Source: JADGRA01 sp035622755 (GTDB lineage Bacteria; Myxococcota; Myxococcia; Myxococcales; Myxococcaceae). Taken from it: a DNA stretch of 15,912 bases. Positions 1-5,430 of this stretch are shown here, one piece after another; positions within the stretch are counted from its first letter, which is position 1; each line of letters opens with the position of its first letter. The notes beneath the pieces are model-generated. The model searched no databases and was not told the DNA's origin. It saw only the letters and a list, made by a program, of their open reading frames with translations. The stretch spans positions 1 to 15,912 of the forward strand of contig DASPUU010000113.1 in the NCBI GenBank assembly GCA_035622755.1, read 5' to 3'. The translations under genes were made by a program, and so were the position numbers.

Positions 1-1
1 G

Positions 2-898
2 AGCGGGCTCCAGGCGGTGGACGACGTGGCCTGCCTGGTGCTCGCCGGCCGGGCGCAGGTGGCCATCGGCGGCGGGGTGGAGTCGATGACCCGGGTACCC
101 ATCGGCTCGGACTACGTCGGAGGTGAGGGCCCCACCAGCCCCGGGCTCCGCGCGCGCTTCCCGGATCTCATTCCCCAGGGCCTCTCCGCCGAGCTGGTCG
201 CCCGGGCCTGGCACCTGTCGCGCGGGCAGCTCGACGAGTTCGCCGCACATTCCCAGGCCAAGGCGGCGGAGGCCCGCGCCGCGGGGCGCTTTCAGCGGGA
301 GATCCTCCCCGTTCCGGTGCGGGCCCCGGATGGAACCGAGCTGTCCTTCGCCGCCGACGAGCACCTGCGGCCCGGGACGACGGTCCAGACCCTGGCCGCG
401 CTCAAGCCGGCCTTTCGCGAGGATGGGCTGCTCCACGCCGGGAACTCCTCGGGCATCGTCGACGGGGCGGCTGCGGTGGTGGTGGCCTCGGACGAGGCGG
501 CCACCCGGCTCGGCCTCCGCCCCCGCGCGCGCGTCGTCGCCTCTGCCGTCGCCGGCTCGGACCCGGTGCTCATGCTCACCGGCCCCATCCCCTCCACGCG
601 CAAGGCGCTGGCCCGCGCCGGCTGGCGGGTCGAGGACGTGGACCTGTGGGAGATCAACGAGGCCTTCGCCCCGGTCCCCATCGCCGTGGCGCGCGAGCTG
701 GGCATCCCGCTCGAGCGCGTCAACGTGAACGGAGGAGCCATCGCGCTCGGCCATCCGCTCGGGGCGACCGGGGCGATGCTCCTGGCCACCCTCCTGTCCG
801 AGCTGGAGCGCCGCCGGCTCCGGCGCGGTGCGGTGTCCCTGTGCATCGGCTACGGGATGGGCATCACCCTGCTCTTGGAGCGGCCGGCGGGGGAATAA
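2..898 (+). CDS. Thiolase (acetyl-CoA C-acyltransferase family), 5'-truncated
   Basis: Condensing/cleaving thiolase of fatty-acid or acetoacetyl-CoA metabolism, presumably cytoplasmic. The reading frame is open from base 2, so the gene starts outside the window; 298 C-terminal residues remain of a usual ~390. The first visible residues, SGLQAV, are the end of the CxSGLQA active-site motif, so the acyl-accepting Cys lies just before base 1. The IGGGVESMTR motif follows. The second half has the NEAFA motif, GHPLGATGA with its catalytic His (codon 752-754), and the C-terminal CIGYGMG motif with the second catalytic Cys (codon 842-844). All catalytic residues in the visible part are intact. Whether it is degradative (FadA-like) or biosynthetic (AtoB-like) cannot be told from the sequence; no beta-oxidation partner is in the window. 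The stop TAA sits in the loop of an 8-bp inverted repeat. Confidence 0.95.
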   Translation, partial: SGLQAVDDVACLVLAGRAQVAIGGGVESMTRVPIGSDYVGGEGPTSPGLRARFPDLIPQGLSAELVARAWHLSRGQLDEFAAHSQAKAAEARAAGRFQREILPVPVRAPDGTELSFAADEHLRPGTTVQTLAALKPAFREDGLLHAGNSSGIVDGAAAVVVASDEAATRLGLRPRARVVASAVAGSDPVLMLTGPIPSTRKALARAGWRVEDVDLWEINEAFAPVPIAVARELGIPLERVNVNGGAIALGHPLGATGAMLLATLLSELERRRLRRGAVSLCIGYGMGITLLLERPAGE

Positions 899-907
899 GC
901 CGCCGGC
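883..907 (+). terminator. Hairpin spanning the thiolase stop codon
   Basis: Perfect 8-bp inverted repeat: GCCGGCGG at 883-890 and CCGCCGGC at 900-907, with a 9-base loop holding the TAA stop (896-898). No T-run follows, so it is not a textbook intrinsic terminator. It could be a 3'-end stabilising hairpin, part of a Rho-type end, or simply a product of GC-rich sequence. Confidence 0.3.
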
Positions 908-1017
908 GGCCTGCGTCGGTTCGTCCCGGGGCGGGGGAGCGTGCATGCCACCCCTGTTTTCCGGTAGATGGGGCTCAGAGGAGGGGAGGCTGGCCCGCAC
1001 CCCGTGGGGCCCGGGCC

Positions 1018-1022
1018 GGAGG
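1018..1022 (+). promoter_or_regulatory. Strong ribosome binding site fixing the TPR gene start
   Basis: GGAGG lies 8 bases before the ATG at 1031. The frame is also open from an ATG at 968, but that codon has no comparable site, so the Shine-Dalgarno picks 1031. It directly follows a 10-bp palindrome, GGCCCGGGCC (1008-1017). Confidence 0.7.
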
Positions 1023-1030
1023 TGCTTCAG

Positions 1031-2428
1031 ATGTCATCGCTGACAGCTCTCGTCCTGGCCACCCTGCTCGGAGCCGCCACCCCCTCTCCCCAGGCGCGGG
1101 CCGCCTTCCAGCGAGGCGAGAAGGCTCTCGAGGCCGGCCAGCTCGACGAGGCGGCGCAGGCCTACCAGGACGCCCTGCGGGCGACGCCCAACTATGCCGA
1201 GGCCCTCAACGGGCTCGGCTCCGTCCTCTTCCGTCAGGGCAAGCGGGCCGAGGCGATGGCCAAGTTCCAGGCCGCCATCGCCGCCGACCCGGGAATGAAG
1301 CTCGCTTACTTCAACCTCGGGTACGCGGCCCGCAAGAACGGCGACTTCGCCGTGGCCGCCCAGGCGTACGAGACGTACGTCAAGCTCGACCCCACCGACC
1401 CGGACGGCTACTACGGGCTCGGGGAGTCCTACCGCGGGCAGGGCAAGGCGGAACCGGCCGTCCGGGCCTACGAGACCTACCTGAGCCTGGAGAACCGCCC
1501 GAGCGAGCAGCGCTTCGTGGACAAGGCCAAGGAGTACGTGGCGCAGCTCAAGGGCCAGCAGGCGGCGGGCGCGGCCCCGGCGGCCTTCAGCGCCGCACCG
1601 CTCTCCGCCGGCGCGGCGGCCGCGGCGGCGGCTCGCGCCCCGGGCGCTCCGGCGGTGGCGCCGTCGTCTCCCTCCTCGCTCGGTCCGGCGGCCACCGCAT
1701 CGATGCAGGCCGGCGCCACCGCCACCGCCGCCGAGCGCATCGCCGAGGGTGACCGAGCCCTGGCCGCGGGCAACGCCTCCGGCGCGGTCCAGGCCTACCA
1801 GGCTGCGCTCCAGCTCGACCCGTCCAACGTCGAGGCCCTCTTCAAGCAGGGCAACGCCCTGGCCAAGTCACGCGACTACCGGGGGGCCATCGAGAAATGG
1901 GAGCGCGTGGTCCAGCTGTCGTCCGATCCGGCCACGCGCAAGAGCGCCCAGGAGAACGTGGACAAGGCGCGGGCCCGGCTGGCGCAGGCGTCGGCGCCTC
2001 CACCCGCCGCCGGCACGCCGCAGGCCACGGCGCGCGAGGCCTACGAGCGAGGAGTGAGGCTGGTCAGCTCGCGGGATTACACGGCGGCCGTGCAGGCGCT
2101 CACCGAGGCCCTCGCCGCCGACCCGACGCTCGCCGTGGCCTACACCGCCCGGGGGAGCGCCAACATCGGGCTCCGCCGCTACTACGAGGCGGCCGCTGAT
2201 TACCAGGACGCGCTGAGGCTCGACCCTTCGCGCGCCTCGCCGCTCTACGGGCTGGCGGTGGCCTATGCCGCCCTCGGCCGGCCGGGTGACGCCCGGACGT
2301 ACTACGAGCGCTATGCGGCGTCGACGGCACCGGACGTGCGCGCCGATTTCCAGGCCCAGGCGCGGAGCAAGTCGGCCGCGCTGGCCGCGGCCGGGGTGGG
2401 CACGAGTACCACTCCCGCGTCGCGCTGA
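1031..2428 (+). CDS. Exported or membrane-anchored TPR-repeat protein
   Basis: Protein of 465 residues made almost wholly of tetratricopeptide repeats, a helical-pair scaffold for protein-protein contacts. Residues 1-20 (MSSLTALVLATLLGAA...) look like a weak signal peptide, although the usual positive charges before the hydrophobic core are missing. About four TPR units fill residues 23-158, with typical pairs such as GEKALEAGQLDEAAQAYQDAL and ALNGLGSVLFRQGKRAEAMA. A low-complexity Ala/Pro/Ser linker (about 175-235) follows, then two more units (about 236-303), a short Pro-rich linker, and three more (about 336-437). The start at 1031 is chosen for its GGAGG site; a start at 968 would add 21 residues ahead of the hydrophobic stretch. 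No catalytic domain is visible, so the partner and pathway are unknown. The next gene on the same strand begins 54 bases downstream and may be co-transcribed. Confidence 0.85.
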   Translation: MSSLTALVLATLLGAATPSPQARAAFQRGEKALEAGQLDEAAQAYQDALRATPNYAEALNGLGSVLFRQGKRAEAMAKFQAAIAADPGMKLAYFNLGYAARKNGDFAVAAQAYETYVKLDPTDPDGYYGLGESYRGQGKAEPAVRAYETYLSLENRPSEQRFVDKAKEYVAQLKGQQAAGAAPAAFSAAPLSAGAAAAAAARAPGAPAVAPSSPSSLGPAATASMQAGATATAAERIAEGDRALAAGNASGAVQAYQAALQLDPSNVEALFKQGNALAKSRDYRGAIEKWERVVQLSSDPATRKSAQENVDKARARLAQASAPPPAAGTPQATAREAYERGVRLVSSRDYTAAVQALTEALAADPTLAVAYTARGSANIGLRRYYEAAADYQDALRLDPSRASPLYGLAVAYAALGRPGDARTYYERYAASTAPDVRADFQAQARSKSAALAAAGVGTSTTPASR

Positions 2429-2482
2429 GGGGCCCTGGGTGGGGATGGCGCCGCGGGCGGGCGACGCATTAGCCTTGCGGGC

Positions 2483-2908
2483 GTGGAGGCGAGCAGGCCG
2501 AGCAAGCCCGAGGTGTTCCGGCCGAGGCCGTTCCTCGCGGCCTCGATGGGAGCCGCCGGGCTGCTCTGGGTGGCGGTGTTCGTCTACCTGCTCACCTTCG
2601 AGGGGGTGCCAGCGCGGACGTTCCTCTCGGCGCTGTTCTTCGTCGCCTTCTTCGGAGTGAGCCACGCCTACTACGCCCGGGCGGCCATCGAGGTGGACGC
2701 GGGGGGCGTCACCTACCGGGGCATGGTGCGGACCGAGCGCTTCGCCTTCGCCGACATCCTGAAGCTCGACGTGTGGCCGGGGCCGGTGACCGTCTATGCC
2801 ATCCGCGCCCGGGACCGCGGCGTGCACTTCACCAGCTTCTTCTCGCATCACCGGCGGCTGGTGGAGCTGCTCGTCGAACGCGCCGGGCTCGCGCCGCTGC
2901 GCTCCTGA
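2483..2908 (+). CDS. Small two-helix membrane protein with PH-like domain
   Basis: Protein of 141 residues. Two hydrophobic helices (about 20-40 and 47-64) form a hairpin anchor. They are followed by a short beta-rich segment (about 66-138: IEVDAGGVTYRGMVRTERFAF, DILKLDV, VTVYAIRA) and a closing helix RRLVELLVERAGL. This layout resembles bacterial PH-domain (bPH) membrane proteins, but the match is by pattern only. The proposed start is GTG without a convincing ribosome binding site. The first 20 residues are charged and Pro-rich, and an internal start at the Met near residue 22 would cut into the first helix. Its last 61 bases overlap the 3' end of the convergent FHA gene. The function is unknown. 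Confidence 0.7.
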   Translation: MEASRPSKPEVFRPRPFLAASMGAAGLLWVAVFVYLLTFEGVPARTFLSALFFVAFFGVSHAYYARAAIEVDAGGVTYRGMVRTERFAFADILKLDVWPGPVTVYAIRARDRGVHFTSFFSHHRRLVELLVERAGLAPLRS

Positions 2909-3684
2909 GCGGTGCGGACACGCGGGGCGTGGAGCGCCGCCAGCGCCGCTCCGGCGAGGAGCGACCCGAGCGCGAGCGCAGCAGTGAGCCGGGGGCCGCG
3001 CCGGGGCTCTCGGCATCGCGGACGGCCATCGGCCCGAGAAGCGGGCGCCGCATGGGCGAGCAGCGTCCGGCCGACGCCCACCACGTCTCCCGGCAGAAGT
3101 CGCGCCTCGCCCGGGAGCCGGCGCCCGTTGATGCGCGTCCCCCCGGGCGTGCCCAGGTCCTCGAGCAGGACCTGGCCCTCCTCCACCGTCACCCGGGCAT
3201 GGCGGCGGGAGACGGTTCCGTCCTCGAGACGGAGGTCGCAGGCCGGCGACCGCCCGAGCTCGAGCCGGCCCGGACGGAGGAGGAGGACTCGGCCCAGGTC
3301 CCTCCCGGCGATGCAGAGCAGGCGCGGGACGGCGATGGCGGTGGGCAGGCGCGCCGAGGCGAGGAGCCGCCGCACCAGGGACCGAGTGCTCAGCTCCTCG
3401 AGCGGACCCCGGAGGGCGAGCCGCACCTGGCCCCGGCGGCCGAGCACCACCGACTCTCCGGGGAGGAGCCAGCAAGGCTGGCCGGGTCGGAGGCGGGCGC
3501 CCCGGACCGATGCATCGCCGTGCGCGACGAGCAGGATCCGTTCCGGCTCGACCGTCACCGACAGGAGGGCCGGCGGGAGCCCGTCCACCCGGAGCGCATC
3601 CGCCCGTCCACCTCCGACAACGTACGTGCCGGGCGGCCAGTCCAGGGACAGCGGCTCGCGGCGGCCAAGAAGCTCGAGGGTCAG
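2848..3684 (-). CDS. FHA-domain protein with C-terminal membrane helix; start uncertain
   Basis: Cytoplasmic phosphothreonine-binding module tethered to the membrane. With the start used here the protein has 278 residues. A canonical FHA domain sits at about 135-205, with ELGRSPACDLRL, SRRH (159-162) and the DLG...GGTRING turn, so the phosphopeptide-contact residues (the Arg of GR, Ser and His of SRRH, Asn of NG) are present. Residues 1-95 look like a second, degenerate FHA-like fold (PPGTYVVGG, VLGRRGQVRLAL) without SxxH. One hydrophobic helix (about 233-253) and a basic Ser-rich tail end the protein. No ATG, GTG or TTG start fits the N-terminus. CTG at 3684-3682, six bases after GGGGAG, is the best candidate; the nearest GTG (3558-3556) would remove the first domain and has no ribosome site. 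The frame stays open far upstream, antisense to the lipoprotein gene, so the 5' limit is not fixed. The stop lies 61 bases inside the convergent gene. Confidence 0.75.
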   Translation of the reverse strand: MTLELLGRREPLSLDWPPGTYVVGGGRADALRVDGLPPALLSVTVEPERILLVAHGDASVRGARLRPGQPCWLLPGESVVLGRRGQVRLALRGPLEELSTRSLVRRLLASARLPTAIAVPRLLCIAGRDLGRVLLLRPGRLELGRSPACDLRLEDGTVSRRHARVTVEEGQVLLEDLGTPGGTRINGRRLPGEARLLPGDVVGVGRTLLAHAAPASRADGRPRCREPRRGPRLTAALALGSLLAGAALAALHAPRVRTAQERSGASPARSTSSSTSRR

Positions 3685-3753
3685 ACGTGTCTCCCCGGGG
3701 AAGCCGGAAGCAAGCCCGATGCCCGGCTCGCTCTTGGTAGGGTGCCGAATCCG

Positions 3754-4914
3754 ATGAGCCGCATCCTCGGCTGTCTCCTCCTCGCCCTCCTCGTCGCCGC
3801 ATGCCGCGACGAGCAGGCTGGCCCCCCGTCCCGCCGCGCAGCTGCACCCGCGGCGCCCGGGGCGGCGGGAACCACCCCCGGCGGCGCCACCTGGGCATCC
3901 GGGACGCTGCGCTACCTGGGCTCGCACGCCGTCTCGCTCGGCTCCGGCGCGCGGATCCGGGTCACTCACCGCTTCCAGGTTCTGCAGAGGCCGCCCGCCG
4001 GCTACCAGCTCTTCGTCCACCTCGTCGACCCGCGCACGCTCCAGATGCTGGCCAACGCCGACCATGCCCTCGGGACTCCACTCGAGGCCTGGCCAGTGGG
4101 ACAGGTGGTGGAGGACACCCAGGACATCGACTGGCCCGAGGGATCGAGCGACGTGCGCCTGCTGCTCGGCTTCTGGAAGGGGGACCAGCGGCTCCCGGTG
4201 GACCAATCCGCCGCCCAGGACGGCCGCGACCGGATGCTGGGGCCGGTGCTCCAGCGGCTGCCGGCCGCGCTCCCCGAGTACCACGTCGCCCGGGCCGACC
4301 CTCCGCCGCGCATCGATGGCGTGCTCGACGATCCGGCCTGGGCCCGCGCCCAGGCCGTGAACCTGGTCAACAGCCTCGATGGCTCTCCGGCGCGCGTGCG
4401 CACCACCGCCCGGCTGCTCTGGGACGACCAGTTCCTCTACGTCTCCTTCGACTGCGAGGACCCGGACGTGTGGGCCACCCTCACCAAGCGGGATGACCCG
4501 CTCTACACCGAGGAGGTGGTGGAGGTGTTCATCGACGCCGACGGCGACGGGCGGACCTACAACGAGATCGAGGTCTCGCCGGCCAACGTCGTCTTCGACG
4601 CCTACTTCCCCGAGCGGCGCCAGGGGATGGATCTCTCCTGGGATTCGGGGGCGCTGACCGCGGTCACGGTCCAGGGAACGCTCAACGACCCGAGCGACCG
4701 GGACGAGGGCTGGCGGGTGGAGATGCGAATCCCCATCGACCGGCTGGCCAGTGTCCCCCACGTCCCGCCCCGTCCCGGGGACCGCTGGCGCTTCAACCTC
4801 TACCGGCTCGAGCACCACGGCCGGCGCCAGGTCGAGGGGCAGGCCTACTCACCGCCGCGGGTGGGAGACTTCCACGCCCTGAACCGCTTCGCCTGGCTGG
4901 TCTTCGAGCGATGA
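3754..4914 (+). CDS. Lipoprotein with C-terminal CBM9-like domain
   Basis: Protein of 386 residues. The N-terminus MSRILGCLLLALLVAAC is a lipoprotein signal with lipobox LVAAC and lipidated Cys17; Arg-Asp after the Cys does not give a clear inner-membrane retention signal. A Pro/Ala-rich spacer (20-45) leads to a beta-rich domain (about 48-150: TLRYLGSHAVSL, RVTHRFQVL, YQLFVHLVD, VRLLLGFWKGD) that I do not recognise. Residues about 185-386 match the carbohydrate-binding family 9-like/DOMON fold seen in secreted enzymes and lipoproteins: IDGVLDDPAWARA, LLWDDQFLYVSFDCEDPD, EEVVEVFIDADGDGRTYNEIEVSP and the closing NRFAWLVFER. The DADGDG loop (261-266) is Ca-loop-like. It probably binds a glycan or polymer at the envelope, since no catalytic site is evident. 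It is divergent from the FHA gene by about 69 bases and convergent with the HPt-like gene, whose stop lies 2 bases beyond its own. Confidence 0.85.
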   Translation: MSRILGCLLLALLVAACRDEQAGPPSRRAAAPAAPGAAGTTPGGATWASGTLRYLGSHAVSLGSGARIRVTHRFQVLQRPPAGYQLFVHLVDPRTLQMLANADHALGTPLEAWPVGQVVEDTQDIDWPEGSSDVRLLLGFWKGDQRLPVDQSAAQDGRDRMLGPVLQRLPAALPEYHVARADPPPRIDGVLDDPAWARAQAVNLVNSLDGSPARVRTTARLLWDDQFLYVSFDCEDPDVWATLTKRDDPLYTEEVVEVFIDADGDGRTYNEIEVSPANVVFDAYFPERRQGMDLSWDSGALTAVTVQGTLNDPSDRDEGWRVEMRIPIDRLASVPHVPPRPGDRWRFNLYRLEHHGRRQVEGQAYSPPRVGDFHALNRFAWLVFER

Positions 4915-4916
4915 CC

Positions 4917-5288
4917 TTACGAGGAGCCGCTCGGGGTTCGCTGGGCCTCCAGCGCCGCAATGGCCGCCTTTCCGGCGGTGTCGAGCTCGGCCAGGTTGCT
5001 CGCCGCCTCGGCGGTCGCCCCCCGCGCGAGGGCGTCTCCCAGCTCGCCCGCCAGCCTCGCCACCTCGCGTGCTCCGAGCGTGGCGGCGATGCCGCGCAGC
5101 GCCTGCGCGGAATGCTCCGCCGTGCGCCAGTCCGACTGGCCGAGGGCCTCGCGCAGCACGAGCAGCCGCTCGGGAAGCTCGCGCTGGAAGGCGTCGATGG
5201 CGTCGTCCGCCAGCGATCCACCACGCATCCCGCTCAGGGAGCGGAGCTGGGCGAGCGCCTCGAGATCGAGCGGTCCGCCGTCGCTCAC
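4917..5288 (-). CDS. HPt-like protein lacking the phosphoacceptor histidine
   Basis: All-helical protein of 123 residues resembling a histidine phosphotransfer (HPt) domain, the relay unit between hybrid kinases and response regulators. The layout fits: LRSLSG...DDAIDAFQRELPERLLVLREAL, then the signature helix, then LGAREVARLAGELGDALARG. In the signature (consensus HxLKGxxxxLGA) this protein reads QALRGIAATLGA, so Gln62 (codon CAG, 5105-5103) takes the place of the phosphorylated His; the nearest His is 59. The domain is therefore probably unable to carry phosphate in the usual way. It might act as a docking or inhibitory protein, or a sequencing error could be involved, since CAG differs from CAC by one base. 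The GTG start is set by GGAGG six bases upstream. No kinase or receiver gene is nearby. A sigma-54-like promoter lies upstream. Confidence 0.75.
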   Translation of the reverse strand: MSDGGPLDLEALAQLRSLSGMRGGSLADDAIDAFQRELPERLLVLREALGQSDWRTAEHSAQALRGIAATLGAREVARLAGELGDALARGATAEAASNLAELDTAGKAAIAALEAQRTPSGSS

Positions 5289-5350
5289 GCCTCGCCTCCG
5301 CCGGTCCGCCCGATGTTCCTGTCGTTCTCGCTGCTCACGGCCATCCCCTG

Positions 5351-5368
5351 AAGCACGGGCCGTACCAA
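5351..5368 (-). promoter_or_regulatory. Candidate sigma-54 (-24/-12) promoter of the HPt-like gene
   Basis: On the minus strand the bases read TTGGTACGGCCCGTGCTT. Against the consensus TGGCACG-N4-TTGCW this matches 10 of 12 defined positions. It keeps the invariant GG (5366-5365) and GC (5354-5353) exactly 10 bases apart. Transcription would start near 5341, about 53 bases ahead of the GTG start at 5288. One comparable match occurs by chance inside cysS, so confidence is moderate. Confidence 0.4.
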
Positions 5369-5373
5369 CGCCA

Positions 5374-5411
5374 AACGACCAATCGTTCCGGTGGCTTCGG
5401 CCGGAAACGAT
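5374..5411. promoter_or_regulatory. Inverted-repeat cluster between comEC and the HPt-like gene
   Basis: Arms ATCGTTCCGG (5382-5391) and CCGGAAACGAT (5401-5411) pair with one bulged base around a 9-base loop. A further AACGA (5374-5378) pairs with TCGTT (5383-5387), giving three AACGA/TCGTT half-sites in 38 bases. It lies 19 bases beyond the comEC stop and upstream of the sigma-54-like site. It could be an activator site centred near -55 of the HPt-like gene or the 3' hairpin of comEC; the bases after it on the minus strand are only modestly T-rich. Confidence 0.4.
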
Positions 5412-5430
5412 GGGGGTCCCGGACAGGGTC

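Noticed and set aside
968..1030. ATG 968 as the start of the TPR protein
   Set aside because: It has no ribosome binding site at a usable distance and adds Gly/Pro/Glu-rich residues ahead of the hydrophobic segment; GGAGG eight bases before 1031 is decisive.
1610..1700. GCG/GCC-rich run within the TPR gene as a possible DNA repeat
   Set aside because: It is an Ala/Pro/Ser linker encoded by GC-rich codons, without a regular repeat unit.
2773..3753. In-frame plus-strand extension upstream of the lipoprotein ATG
   Set aside because: The extension is antisense to the FHA gene, has shadow-like composition, and would bury the lipoprotein signal sequence. ATG 3754 begins a clean signal peptide.
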